Of a DNA stretch of 61,167 nucleotides, positions 1 through 8,499 are shown piece after piece (positions within the stretch are counted from its first letter, which is position 1; every line of letters starts with the position of its first letter). The notes under the pieces are model-generated. The model was given only the letters and a program-made list of their open reading frames with translations. It did no database searches and had not been told where the DNA came from. The stretch comes from an uncultured Nitrospira sp. (GTDB taxonomy: Bacteria > Nitrospirota > Nitrospiria > Nitrospirales > Nitrospiraceae), in the NCBI GenBank assembly GCA_902500805.1, contig CABVSA010000013.1:1-61167 (forward strand), written 5' to 3'. Made by a program: the position numbers and the translations under genes.

Positions 1-22
1 CACATCCTTACCGCACGAAGAT

Positions 23-370
23 CTATGCGGCATGGAGAAGGAACTCGACTTTCACGGAGTCGAACGGGAAAACCACTCGACCATCCTCGACTCGATCGAG
101 CACGCCGGCGTTCAACAGCGCCGTCACGTCTGTGTGCACAGCCTTCACATCGCGATCCACGCGGCGGGCTACTTCGCGAATCGACAAAGGACCGGCTCCG
201 CACATGGCCTTCAGGAGCTGCCAGCGCTTGGCCGTCAGCGCTTTCCATAGCAGTTCGGGTGTGGCGAACGTAATGCGTGCGACCTTCTCACCCTTTCCGG
301 TTTTCCACACCCGGGTAAAATCAGCCAGTGCTTCCTTGGGGGAGCGAACGTCAAGAATGACGGTTTTCAT
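23..370 (-). CDS. TumA-like antitoxin, winged-HTH DNA-binding protein
   Basis: A 115-residue protein with a winged helix-turn-helix around residues 57-90 (IREVARRVDRDVKAVHTDV region), of the kind found in HVO_A0114-type putative DNA-binding proteins. It overlaps the end of the upstream TumE-like toxin gene by 20 bp, the usual order (toxin first, antitoxin second) for TumE/TumA pairs. By family it should neutralise the toxin and repress the pair. The partner and overlap are seen; the antitoxin role is inferred from context. Confidence 0.75.
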   Translation of the reverse strand: MKTVILDVRSPKEALADFTRVWKTGKGEKVARITFATPELLWKALTAKRWQLLKAMCGAGPLSIREVARRVDRDVKAVHTDVTALLNAGVLDRVEDGRVVFPFDSVKVEFLLHAA

Positions 371-647
371 GATTCCACCTCTTCATGTCTCGTTCAAAGT
401 CGGCGAGGAGCTTCTCCGGCGTTTGAAAGATGTACGCTTGCTCCTCCGTATCGAAGTGTCTGTGGTCACCTTTTCCTGCTTCATTGTCGTAGCGTACGAC
501 GCATACACCCTCGACCACGTATGCCAGTCTATACTTGTATGAGTGGGTCGAACCAACTACAGGATTTGGTACCTTCCATATGGCCAGCTCCGCGAATGCC
601 GTTTCCGCGTACGCTATACGCGTCCGCAGGAGCGCGACTGCTTTCAT
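351..647 (-). CDS. TumE-family (DUF6516) toxin
   Basis: A 98-residue protein with the GDHRH signature at residues 60-64, followed by the EEQAYIF and LLADFERDM segments typical of the DUF6516/TumE toxin family. These are small toxins paired with a winged-HTH antitoxin. The gene runs directly into the HTH gene with a 20 bp overlap, so the two are co-translated. An interrupted palindrome at 675-692 lies just upstream and is a candidate autoregulatory site. The biochemical target of the toxin is not evident from sequence. Confidence 0.75.
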   Translation of the reverse strand: MKAVALLRTRIAYAETAFAELAIWKVPNPVVGSTHSYKYRLAYVVEGVCVVRYDNEAGKGDHRHFDTEEQAYIFQTPEKLLADFERDMKRWNHENRHS

Positions 648-674
648 GAGGAACGGTACCAGTGATTATTGACT

Positions 675-692
675 GTTGTCAATGAAGACAAC
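675..692. promoter_or_regulatory. Interrupted palindrome upstream of the TumE-like operon
   Basis: GTTGTC-aatgaa-GACAAC is a perfect 6 bp inverted repeat with a 6 bp spacer, 28 bp upstream of the toxin start. On the minus strand it contains TTGACA, so it may overlap the -35 region. Its position suits an operator for the HTH antitoxin; binding is inferred. Confidence 0.4.
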
Positions 693-800
693 ATGACTCA
701 TGCAAGTGATGTAATAGTGAATACTGAGCATATGGGGGGGGTGGGCTCATAGCACAGTTTTAAAACGGCTCAAATCATTTGAAGGCTGCCAACACAACAA

Positions 801-866
801 CCTTCTGTTTTGATATTATGCGGGACGCATGCTGAGTACGATGCAATCGATGCGACGAATGTGTAG
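801..866 (+). pseudogene. HigB toxin remnant (C-terminal scrap)
   Basis: Reading 801-866 in frame gives a peptide ending CGTHAEYDAIDATNV and a stop. From memory this matches the C-terminus of HigB-family mRNA interferases, which end in a GTHAEYDAIDAT-type sequence. It stops 16 bp before the HigA-like antitoxin start, exactly where HigB would end in an intact higBA operon. In this frame a stop lies at 780-782, and no start or further HigB-like sequence is visible upstream. The toxin therefore appears deleted. Confidence 0.7.
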
Positions 867-882
867 CAGGCGAGGAGATATC

Positions 883-1242
883 ATGACCATTGCTCCGATC
901 AAAACAGCACGGGATTATGACCGAGTGCTGCGACGCATCGAACAATTGATGGATGCCAAGCCGGGTGCGAAGGCTGGTGACGAGCTGGACGTCCTTACGA
1001 TGCTTGTTGAGGTGTATGAATCGAAACACCATGCGATCTATCCTCCCGACCCGATTGAGGCAATCAAGTTTCGGATGGACCAACTCGGTATGACGCGGAA
1101 AGATTTGGGAATGGTATTGGGTGGACGTGGGCGCGTGTCTGAAATCCTGACAAAGAAGCGAAATCTCTCGCTCGAGATGATTCGTCGACTCCATCGCAAG
1201 ATGCACATCCCCCTGGAAAGCCTCATCGGCACCGCTGCCTAG
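883..1242 (+). CDS. higA: HigA-type antitoxin, Xre-family HTH (orphan)
   Basis: A 119-residue protein with an N-terminal helical part and an Xre-like HTH around residues 65-100 (IKFRMDQLGMTRKDLGMVLG, then GRVSEILTKKR), the arrangement of long HigA antitoxins. I chose the ATG at 883, preceded by GAGGAGATATC, over an in-frame upstream start because the upstream sequence encodes the HigB remnant in another frame. The cognate toxin is reduced to a C-terminal scrap at 801-866, so this is an orphan antitoxin, possibly retained as a repressor or anti-addiction factor. Confidence 0.8.
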   Translation: MTIAPIKTARDYDRVLRRIEQLMDAKPGAKAGDELDVLTMLVEVYESKHHAIYPPDPIEAIKFRMDQLGMTRKDLGMVLGGRGRVSEILTKKRNLSLEMIRRLHRKMHIPLESLIGTAA

Positions 1243-1325
1243 CATCACTTCATCTCACCAACGTTAGCGTCTAGCTTCTCCTGCTTGACTCCCATCCGAT
1301 CGTTATGGTTAGGTCCCGCACCACG

Positions 1326-2357
1326 ATGAAGCTGATTCGGGTCGTTCTTGCGTTCAGTTTGCTCCCATTCGTGCTCCTCTCTCTTGGCTGCCAGAAGGAG
1401 AGCGAATCGGTCGTGTCGATCGCCTTGCATCCCAAGAATGCCGACATCCTCTATGTCGCGACGAATGATGCGGTCTACAAATCCCGCGATGGGGGAGGAA
1501 CTTGGGAGAAGTTCCCCAGCTTCAGCGCGCGTCGGGTGACGACGCTGGCGATTGATCCGCTCCTGCCGGCGGCGATCTATGCCGGCACGATGGGGGATGC
1601 GGTCTACAAGAGTCCGGATGGGGGCCAACATTGGCTGCCTCACAATGTCGGATTGAAAGAGCATGTGTCATTCATCAATCAATTCGTGTTTCATCCGGCG
1701 GCGAGCGAACAGATTTATGCGGCCACGACGGTCGGGGCCTTTTATTCAAAAGACGCGGGCCGTGAATGGGTCGAGCGGATGAGCGGGATGAAGGAAGTCC
1801 ACATTGTCACGTCGATCGCCATCAATCCCAAAGAGCCGGCGGTGCTCTATGGCGGGACGACCGGTGGGGTCTATCGATCTGATGATGGGGCGGGGAGCTG
1901 GAAAAAAATCAATAATGGGTTGATTCCCGAGACGGAACTGATGGCGGCTATGGCCCTCGGGGTCAATGCGATCGAGATCGATCGGACGAATCCTGATGTC
2001 GTCTATGCCGGTACGACGAAAGGTCTCTTTCGCACGGGGAACAAAGGCGAGCAGTGGGAGCGCATCGGCCAATCCATCTCTGATCCCTATATCAGCAGCC
2101 TGGTCCTTCACCCGAAAGAACCAGCCCAGCTCTATATCGGTGGTCCGGCTGGGATTTGGAAGACTTCCGATGGAGGAAAGACCTGGCAAGCCATGAACCA
2201 GGGACTCGCGACGTTGAATATTCGAGCCCTGGCGATGGATCCCAAAAACGTTCACACGCTCTACGCCGGCACCAACGGCAGTGGCCTCTACCGTTCAACC
2301 GATGCCGGTGCGACCTGGACGCCGGTGCCGTTGAAGGCAGCACCGGCCCAGTCGTAA
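1326..2357 (+). CDS. BNR/YCF48-like beta-propeller lipoprotein
   Basis: A 343-residue protein with a lipoprotein signal peptide (lipobox LSLGC, Cys22) followed by about six repeats. Each repeat carries a DGG-x-TW-type Asp-box (for example SRDGGGTWEKF, SPDGGQHW, SDGGKTWQAM, STDAGATWTPV) alternating with HPKNADILY-like strands. This is the sortilin/Ycf48/BNR beta-propeller pattern; such proteins act as exported scaffolds and are not necessarily glycosidases. ATG 1326 begins the signal peptide directly; an ATG at 1305 would add 7 residues. Substrate or partner is unknown. Confidence 0.75.
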   Translation: MKLIRVVLAFSLLPFVLLSLGCQKESESVVSIALHPKNADILYVATNDAVYKSRDGGGTWEKFPSFSARRVTTLAIDPLLPAAIYAGTMGDAVYKSPDGGQHWLPHNVGLKEHVSFINQFVFHPAASEQIYAATTVGAFYSKDAGREWVERMSGMKEVHIVTSIAINPKEPAVLYGGTTGGVYRSDDGAGSWKKINNGLIPETELMAAMALGVNAIEIDRTNPDVVYAGTTKGLFRTGNKGEQWERIGQSISDPYISSLVLHPKEPAQLYIGGPAGIWKTSDGGKTWQAMNQGLATLNIRALAMDPKNVHTLYAGTNGSGLYRSTDAGATWTPVPLKAAPAQS

Positions 2358-2398
2358 TGGAAATCTTCCGTTGTCCGCCCCTCGACCCTGAGTCTCAT

Positions 2399-2430
2399 GT
2401 TTCGAGTTCGGTGAAGTGAACTCTCGAAAC
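2399..2430. terminator. Hairpin between convergent genes
   Basis: GTTTCGAGTTC and GAACTCTCGAAAC form a near-perfect stem with an 8-nt loop between two convergent genes (ends 2357 and 2492). There is no clear U-tract on either side. It probably serves as a bidirectional terminator and belongs to the family of gene-end repeats seen elsewhere in the window. Confidence 0.45.
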
Positions 2431-2491
2431 TTGAAACACGGAACACGCAACTCTTGACCAAGCTGAGCCGCGAGATATGTCTTGCGATCGC

Positions 2492-2977
2492 TTAGTACCC
2501 GGTCTTGGCTCCGGTGCTGCCGTGAGAGTAGCGGCCACTGTAGGAGATCATCTTGTCCGAGAGGGCCTTCCACTCATCAGCCGTCATGAGGTTCTTCATC
2601 TTGAATCGCAGGCTGAGGACGCTGGCCGAGCTCTGCATCCGTTGAATATTTGCCTCGTTGATGATTTTGGAAAACTCCGATGCCTCCGCCTCATAGCTGG
2701 CGTTCAAGGTGTAGAGTTGTCGGTGGTAGGCCCGCTCTCGTTCACGGCTTTCCTTGAGTTCCTTGATGATTTCGCCGGCGAGCATATTCACTTGCTTCGC
2801 CTTCTCGGGGTCCTGGACGGTCCGATTGATCAACCCCTCCATATCTTGTTGCCCCTTTTGCCAGTAGGCGTCGCTCTTGCCCCCGCTCATCATGCCGTGG
2901 TGATGGTGATGCGATGAGCATCCGACCAAGGTCACTATGGCGAGTGCACTGAAGAGCCCGGCTAATGTTCGCTTCAT
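2492..2977 (-). CDS. Histidine-rich lipoprotein, helical
   Basis: A 161-residue protein with lipobox LVGC (Cys20) followed at once by a five-histidine run (residues 23-27) and a GMM segment. The rest is predicted helical and charged (KELKESRERERAYHRQLYTL), ending in a MTADEWKALSDKM motif. That motif recalls the helical metal-responsive Spy/CpxP/CnrX type of periplasmic protein, though I cannot assign it firmly. The His cluster next to the lipid anchor could bind metal, which is inference. It is convergent with the beta-propeller lipoprotein gene. Confidence 0.65.
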   Translation of the reverse strand: MKRTLAGLFSALAIVTLVGCSSHHHHHGMMSGGKSDAYWQKGQQDMEGLINRTVQDPEKAKQVNMLAGEIIKELKESRERERAYHRQLYTLNASYEAEASEFSKIINEANIQRMQSSASVLSLRFKMKNLMTADEWKALSDKMISYSGRYSHGSTGAKTGY

Positions 2978-3039
2978 ACTATACCTCCCTTGAGAGTTGT
3001 TCCGTACCCGTGTCCTACCGTATCATCTCCGAGACGACT

Positions 3040-3384
3040 ATGACAGAAGTGCGCCCCCCTATGTCAGATCCGACTCAGGTGCTGAAGGAGGAATTCCGCC
3101 GGCATTTGGAAACGTTCTACGCTCGACTTAATCTGGCATCCCCGTATGAGAGCGTGGAAAAAGCCGTTCGCACCTTAACAACCATCGTGCATGCGCTCCC
3201 CCAAGACGAACAAGTCAAAATTGTAGCTGATCCTGCGTTGCAATGGCAGCAGTTCCGCAACGCGTTTGAGGCGTCGGGGCTGGTGAAGAAACATCGTGGG
3301 ATCATTACCGGCCTGGTTCGTCATCGCGATACCGTGAACTTGCCGGTTGAGTACGACCACTTTTTGAACTTTTTCCGTGGGTGA
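3040..3384 (+). CDS. Conserved hypothetical protein
   Basis: About 114 residues, soluble and mostly alpha-helical, without signal peptide, cysteine motif or recognisable catalytic motif. Starts at 3040 and 3061 are both possible; neither has a convincing Shine-Dalgarno sequence, and an in-frame start at 2965 would run through the promoter of the divergent lipoprotein gene. I do not recognise the family. Confidence 0.5.
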   Translation: MTEVRPPMSDPTQVLKEEFRRHLETFYARLNLASPYESVEKAVRTLTTIVHALPQDEQVKIVADPALQWQQFRNAFEASGLVKKHRGIITGLVRHRDTVNLPVEYDHFLNFFRG

Positions 3385-3402
3385 TGGGCCTGATCGGCTT
3401 GC

Positions 3403-4035
3403 TCAGGGAACGCTGGGCGGCATGATGGCTGCACGCAGTTCGTCGTACACCTGCATGAGACGGCTATCTTCCAGGCGATAGGACAGGGTGACCGTCACGA
3501 TTCCAAACAACGCGACCATGCCGGCAAGTCCTGTAATGCCGATGCCCAAAAATGCTCCGCCTAGCGTCGTGAATCCGCCTTCCAGGGCGTATTGCACCAC
3601 AAAGGTCAGCGATCCCAACAAGACAACGGCAAACCAGATCGCGGTGATGAGGGCTGATGACCAGGGAATGCGTTTGACGCAGTGCGTCACCAGCGCCTCG
3701 TCATGGGGGGATACGTGAATCAGGCCTTTGACCGGCCACGCTGTCCTGAACTTTCTGGAGAAGAGGCGGTATTGTGGACGGATGGCGATCTGAGACAGGT
3801 CAGGGTACCACCAAGCCACCCCATGCGGCAGCATCAAGACCCCGTCAGGCCCGAAACGATCGCGGACGCTCTCCATGGTTGCACCGGACCATTGGTCAGG
3901 TCGAGTGGCCACACGACAGCCATAGCGTACGGCATCCGGGGTAAGGCGGATAAAATAGGCCCAATCTCCGACCAGCAGTCCGAGAAAGAGGGCACCGGCA
4001 AAGAGACCTGCGAGAAGCATGGTTGTAGCTATCAC
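3403..4035 (-). CDS. Integral membrane protein of unknown function
   Basis: About 210 residues with an N-terminal membrane helix (LLAGLFAGALFLGLLVG), a soluble central part (residues 30-110, rich in Trp and Arg), and two or three further membrane helices in the C-terminal half (IWFAVVLLGSLTFVV, FLGIGITGLAGMVALFG). The start is either GTG 4035 or ATG 4020. No family motif recognised. It is convergent with 3040-3384 and divergent from the methyltransferase gene. Confidence 0.6.
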   Translation of the reverse strand: MIATTMLLAGLFAGALFLGLLVGDWAYFIRLTPDAVRYGCRVATRPDQWSGATMESVRDRFGPDGVLMLPHGVAWWYPDLSQIAIRPQYRLFSRKFRTAWPVKGLIHVSPHDEALVTHCVKRIPWSSALITAIWFAVVLLGSLTFVVQYALEGGFTTLGGAFLGIGITGLAGMVALFGIVTVTLSYRLEDSRLMQVYDELRAAIMPPSVP

Positions 4036-4312
4036 ATAGAGACGCGCAATGAATCAAGGCGGGCAGGAATTGGGTATGCGCTGATAGGGAACCGGCCGAT
4101 TTACGCAAGAACTTCTGTTCCGGCACGCGAAAAGCTTGTTGACTCACGCGGAGGAGTTTGGCTACAGTACGCCGGGCAATGTTTCCGGCGGGCTGAGGGC
4201 TACCTGATTTCCCCGCCTCAATATTGATTTTCCCCGCGTCACTATGACGGTATCTTCCTCTGCAGAGGTGCAGTGCGCAGAGACCGAATCGTACGGATTG
4301 TTGGAGGCAAAC

Positions 4313-5044
4313 ATGGATCCCGACAAGATTGAGCGTGTGTACACCTCCTATGCGGGGTTTTACGACAGAGTCTTCGGAAAAGTGTTTCATGAAGGCCGTG
4401 AATCGGCCATTCGAAATTTGAACGTCCAGCCGAATGAACAGATTCTCGAAGTCGGTGTCGGGACGGGACTGGCCCTTCCCATGTACCCACGGCATTGCCG
4501 CATCGTCGGCATTGATGTGTCCGAAGGGATGCTGGCCAGGGCGAAGGAAAAAGCGGCGGCTCATCAGCTCGATCACGTTGAGCTGCACCGCATGGACGCC
4601 GGGGCGATGCAATTTAATGATGACAGCTTCGATACGGTCGTGGCCGCCTATGTTGTCACGGCGGTGCCGGACTATCGAAAAGTCGTCAACGAGATGATTC
4701 GAGTCTGTCGGCCTGGTGGTCGGATCATCATGCTCAATCATTTCAGCAACGGCAACAAAGTGATTGCCGCTGTTGAAAAAGCACTGTCTCCCATCACGAA
4801 GCACTTGGGCTGGCGTACGGACTTGTCCCTCACAACCGTATTGGAAGGCACGTCGCTCCACATCGCCAGAAATCAACGGGTGAATCCCTTGCGACTCTGG
4901 GCTTTAGTGGAATGCATTAACGGCAAAGGGCAGCAGATCAATGGAAACGGTACCGCGCATCCCGCTTCAGGCTATGGGAGAGGGAACGGCACCGCAGCCT
5001 ATTCCAACGGAAACGGGCGCTATTCCCCTGAGCACGCGCACTAA
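4313..5044 (+). CDS. PmtA-like class I SAM methyltransferase (phospholipid N-methyltransferase type)
   Basis: A 243-residue Rossmann methyltransferase with SAM motif I LEVGVGTG at residues 45-52, an acidic residue closing strand 2 (VGIDVSEGM) and the motif DDSFDTVVAAYVVTAVPD. The VGVGTGLALPMYP stretch resembles Rhodobacter-type PmtA, which converts phosphatidylethanolamine toward phosphatidylcholine at the membrane surface. ATG 4313 is preceded by GGAGGCAAAC; an upstream ATG at 4244 lacks such a site. The C-terminal ~40 residues are a low-complexity Asn/Gly tail (GNGT, SNGNG repeats) absent from typical PmtA. Substrate is inferred from similarity only. Confidence 0.75.
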   Translation: MDPDKIERVYTSYAGFYDRVFGKVFHEGRESAIRNLNVQPNEQILEVGVGTGLALPMYPRHCRIVGIDVSEGMLARAKEKAAAHQLDHVELHRMDAGAMQFNDDSFDTVVAAYVVTAVPDYRKVVNEMIRVCRPGGRIIMLNHFSNGNKVIAAVEKALSPITKHLGWRTDLSLTTVLEGTSLHIARNQRVNPLRLWALVECINGKGQQINGNGTAHPASGYGRGNGTAAYSNGNGRYSPEHAH

Positions 5045-5067
5045 ATAAATAGTGGTCGGCGTCCTTC

Positions 5068-5886
5068 TCACCGCTCACGCCGTGATCGGTGTTCCCGCAC
5101 CAACCAGCGCTCCCATTCTCGGCCTGGGATGATTGTCGTGCCGACCAGACAGTTGCCTGAGAAGCATTGAGTAATCCGATCCGCCAGAACTTCCAGAATT
5201 CGACTCAGCCTTCTGTCCTGCATACCGAATACTCTCAGCATCAGCCCAAATCCAGACCCTTCAGGCGGGCTATAGGCCATTGCATGGACCAGCTTGTTCG
5301 CATCCACTGAGGGATCGTCTGCCGGTCTCAGGCTTCCCTCCCACTGCACCGCCGGATGAATCGCATCAGACCGCTCTGCGTCACACCACATGCAGGGCAG
5401 GCCGGCCTGATCCAATTCGTCCAATAACCACTGAATGGTGGGACCGTCGGTCTCCAGCCCTTGGAAGGTCCATCGGGCGAGTTCAGCGGCTTGTTGAGCT
5501 GTGACAACCGGCAAAGTCAGTTCTTCCAGGTGAGCCTCGTCGCAGACCACATAGAGCTCGCCCTGTGGGTCGAACCAGAAGCGCAGTTTCCCCGCATTGA
5601 GTTCGGTCTGAATGACGCTGAGCGAGGAACAGTCGATTCCATCCTGTTCAAAAACCGAAAAGTCTGTGACCCCGGTCATGGTCAGCTTGGCGACTCGAGC
5701 AAGACCGCGAATCTCATAATGAATGGTCACGGCAATTGTGGTACCGGCTGGAACATGACGCGTCGACCCTTCATCGAAGAGGCGACGTTTCAAGATCTGG
5801 ACTTCCGTCACGTAACCGGCACGAAACCCGCCCGTATGGCCGATCAGCCATCGAAGGTCTTCTGCATGTTTGATGGTGTGGTTCAC
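5068..5886 (-). CDS. Hypothetical protein
   Basis: About 272 residues without signal peptide or membrane helix. The protein has alternating beta-rich (VTIHYEIRGLARVAKLTMTGV, LRFWFDPQGELYVV) and helical parts and a CMWCDAE Cys pair in the C-terminal half. I chose GTG 5886 because the longer TTG start (5940) would overlap the upstream gene. It follows 5919-6776 closely on the same strand and may be co-transcribed. I do not recognise the family. Confidence 0.5.
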   Translation of the reverse strand: MNHTIKHAEDLRWLIGHTGGFRAGYVTEVQILKRRLFDEGSTRHVPAGTTIAVTIHYEIRGLARVAKLTMTGVTDFSVFEQDGIDCSSLSVIQTELNAGKLRFWFDPQGELYVVCDEAHLEELTLPVVTAQQAAELARWTFQGLETDGPTIQWLLDELDQAGLPCMWCDAERSDAIHPAVQWEGSLRPADDPSVDANKLVHAMAYSPPEGSGFGLMLRVFGMQDRRLSRILEVLADRITQCFSGNCLVGTTIIPGREWERWLVREHRSRRER

Positions 5887-5918
5887 AGCGCAATTGTAGC
5901 GCAGGCCGGGACGTAGGG

Positions 5919-6776
5919 CTAGGCTGGCGCGCGCATCCAACAGGAGAGGATGGGGGGAGGGAGTCTCGGACGAAGCCTCGGTCTTAACTCACAGGATCCG
6001 TACCGGACCATTCCGACCCTGGTGCACCATGACGCGGCAATCGCTGCCTCATTTCTCCCTTGGTTCACCATGAGGAATAACCCCTGTGGTTGGAGGTTGG
6101 CCACGACTTGCGAGAATAGGAGATGCGGGGCCAAGAGAGACAGCGGGAGTCGCCAAGCCAGGACTGGAGCCGGTGTCACAAAGGGGTACCATGCTGTGAT
6201 GATATCGGCAGGGGAGCAATAGTGGCGATAATCCTGGATGTGAAACTCCGTGTTCGGAAGGTCTTGAATATAGCCCTGTGCGTAGTCGTGGCGACTGTAG
6301 CCATTGATATACATTCGGTGCCCTTCGACCTCCACACCGATGAGCTTGGTTGGTCGAAAGAAGGTGTGCAAAACGGGGGCATACCAAAAATTACTCGACC
6401 CGATATCCTGTACGGTGCCACCGGTCGAAACGCGCAACCTTAACGCCGACCACCCTTGATCGAGCAGGTCCAGGTAATCGTACTGTCGTAGTGCCGTCAT
6501 TTGGGTTGCGTGTTGTTCAAACCGCACACGGAATCGGCGTTGGAGCGAGGCGATTCGCTCATACTGGACTCCGGTCAGGTCATGCAGCTCTTGTACAGGC
6601 CGCTCCCGATAGATTCCACGCGACCAGGCTAACCGCTCACCAAGGTGATACCAAAAGGCATGGTAGTGGGAACGGACCCGTTGCGGAAACGAACAAGGTG
6701 GAGAGACCTCCGTTCTCTGGAGGCTTTGAGAAGCGGTGAGTGAGGAGTGGTCGATGTCGGTTGCGAGAATCGTCAT
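5919..6776 (-). CDS. Putative Rossmann-fold (methyltransferase-like) protein
   Basis: About 286 residues. The middle has the layout of a class I methyltransferase core: VQDIGSSNFWYAP in place of motif I, KLIGVEVEG ending in an acidic residue as in strand 2, and DIITAWYPFVTP plus GLFLMVNQG as later strands. The glycine-rich loop is degenerate (one Gly), so SAM binding is uncertain. ATG 6776 opens a plausible N-terminus. It lies between two other minus-strand genes of unknown role. Confidence 0.5.
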   Translation of the reverse strand: MTILATDIDHSSLTASQSLQRTEVSPPCSFPQRVRSHYHAFWYHLGERLAWSRGIYRERPVQELHDLTGVQYERIASLQRRFRVRFEQHATQMTALRQYDYLDLLDQGWSALRLRVSTGGTVQDIGSSNFWYAPVLHTFFRPTKLIGVEVEGHRMYINGYSRHDYAQGYIQDLPNTEFHIQDYRHYCSPADIITAWYPFVTPAPVLAWRLPLSLLAPHLLFSQVVANLQPQGLFLMVNQGRNEAAIAASWCTRVGMVRYGSCELRPRLRPRLPPPILSCWMRAPA

Positions 6777-6983
6777 GACATGTACTTGTCGGTCGATTGG
6801 GCCTAAGCCTAAAGGTAGAAACAACGAACGTGGGAGGCTTGACCGACAGATCCGGCGAGGTACTGTTCGTCTTGCCTAGGTCAGTGGGGGAGAGAGAACA
6901 GACGATCACCATCGCGGATGGGCTGAAAGGCAGTTGCCAGACAGAACTGCGTTGACCGGCGGGACTTTAGTCGGCAGGTCAAA

Positions 6984-7910
6984 CTACGTCGTATCCAGGC
7001 TCGTGGTCGGAGACTGGCTGAATCCAATCGTCAACCCGTCCATGCGCCCGGGGGAAAGGGTGACTCTTTTCTCATCTGCTGACACCAGTGAGCGCTGGTC
7101 GCGAAGCTGCTGGGTGACCGATGGAAGATCGGCACAGGCAAACTCGATTCCGAGGAGCCGGTTCTCCTCGCCGGGATGAAATCGAAGCAGAGGTCCCGTG
7201 CCGAATGAATGGATGGAGTCTGCGTTCAAGTCCGGCCGATCCAACAGCCGTTTCCAGCAGCCGAGATCGTTCGAGACCTCGATATCGACCCCAGCAATTC
7301 CGGTGATTCCATAGGGTCCATGCCGGCCCGTCTCTCGCCAGGTGGCTCGTAACTCGTTGATTCGTGCTTGATGCGGATTGCTGTGGTTATCACAGATAAA
7401 GACCAGGGAACTACCTAACAGCATTGAAAATGTTTTCGAGCCTGCTTCGGTGCCGGCCATCCAAGTTCTGAGGCTCGATAGTGCTCGACCGACTCGAGTA
7501 TTTCCTCGACCGAGCCAAAATGCGGTGTTTGGTTGACCATCCAAGAAGTCGCGCAAGAAGGTGAGGGTGGACTGCATCACAAACGGCGACTCATAGTGGA
7601 GCGTCAGCGGTGATGCGTGCAGGATTTTTCGAGACGATAACCCTTCAACCATTTCCCAGGTCGGTTGCCATGGTGCGAAGCCGAGGCCGTAGAACCATGT
7701 TCCTGGGAGTCCCAGTCCAGTGAACCGACCGATCTCGACCGTCATGTTGCCGGCGTACAGTCCACCGGACACAAGCAGCCCACAGTCAGCAAGCGGCCAG
7801 GCAATCGGTAGGCCAAACTCATGACGAAATCGTGCAAAGACCCGCTCCACATCCTGTGCATGGATCAGGATGCGATCAATCCCACGAATCAGCGGGTCCG
7901 GTGTAGCCAT
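6984..7910 (-). CDS. VOC (glyoxalase/bleomycin-resistance fold) family-like protein
   Basis: A 308-residue protein whose N-terminus (IRGIDRILIHAQDVERVFARFRHEFGLPIAW) is the opening beta-alpha unit of VOC-fold proteins. A second unit follows near residue 205 (GITGIAGVDIEVSNDLGCWKRLL) and it ends with a GIEFACADLPSVTQQL element. Two VOC modules would explain the length. Metal ligands cannot be assigned with confidence. It is the first gene of a minus-strand trio. Confidence 0.55.
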   Translation of the reverse strand: MATPDPLIRGIDRILIHAQDVERVFARFRHEFGLPIAWPLADCGLLVSGGLYAGNMTVEIGRFTGLGLPGTWFYGLGFAPWQPTWEMVEGLSSRKILHASPLTLHYESPFVMQSTLTFLRDFLDGQPNTAFWLGRGNTRVGRALSSLRTWMAGTEAGSKTFSMLLGSSLVFICDNHSNPHQARINELRATWRETGRHGPYGITGIAGVDIEVSNDLGCWKRLLDRPDLNADSIHSFGTGPLLRFHPGEENRLLGIEFACADLPSVTQQLRDQRSLVSADEKRVTLSPGRMDGLTIGFSQSPTTSLDTT

Positions 7911-8499
7911 ACGGGTGCGCTACTCTACGGTAGCAGGGGCAGAAAAGGAAGCCATACTGAGGGGGAGGGGCTTTCGGACGATCCGTAGATAAATACAGGC
8001 TCTTGTTATTCTCAGGAGGGCGATCTCGATAGCAAACCTCATTGTGAGTGGACGTAGAGAGCTTGTCTGAACCGTAACCGGCTGGAGACTACCTCACGGT
8101 ATGAATCGCCGTTGTCTCATGCATGTATTCTCTAGGAGCTTTAGGGGTGACGTCTTGTGGATGGTTCCCTCCACTGAGCTGCGGTTCTCTTCGGGCATCC
8201 TCTCACTCAATTGCGCTACACAATGGGAGATCTACCATAATAGTCATATGTACTTAGGTAAGCCATGAATCTGTTTGGATTCATCTTGTGAATCTCTTCA
8301 GATACCTAGAGCAGTAATCATCACGGTACATGTAAGCCTGGGTACAGCATTGATAATCATAAATCGCTGAAATTGATGAGAGCCAGAGTCTACTCGATGC
8401 GCGATTTCATGCTGGCATCCCGCTTGCTGTTCTCCGACATGGGATTGCTCGATCGCACCGAGGGGGGAGCCGTTCCACTGTGGAAGGAGGTGAAAGGTC
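7911..8499. other. Long intergenic region, no gene recognised
   Basis: 589 bp between the VOC-like gene and a tiny membrane protein gene. I see no supported gene here. The only structure noted is a hairpin ATGAATC-tgtttg-GATTCAT at 8265-8284. The region may hold the promoter or leader of the small gene at 8500. Confidence 0.4.
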
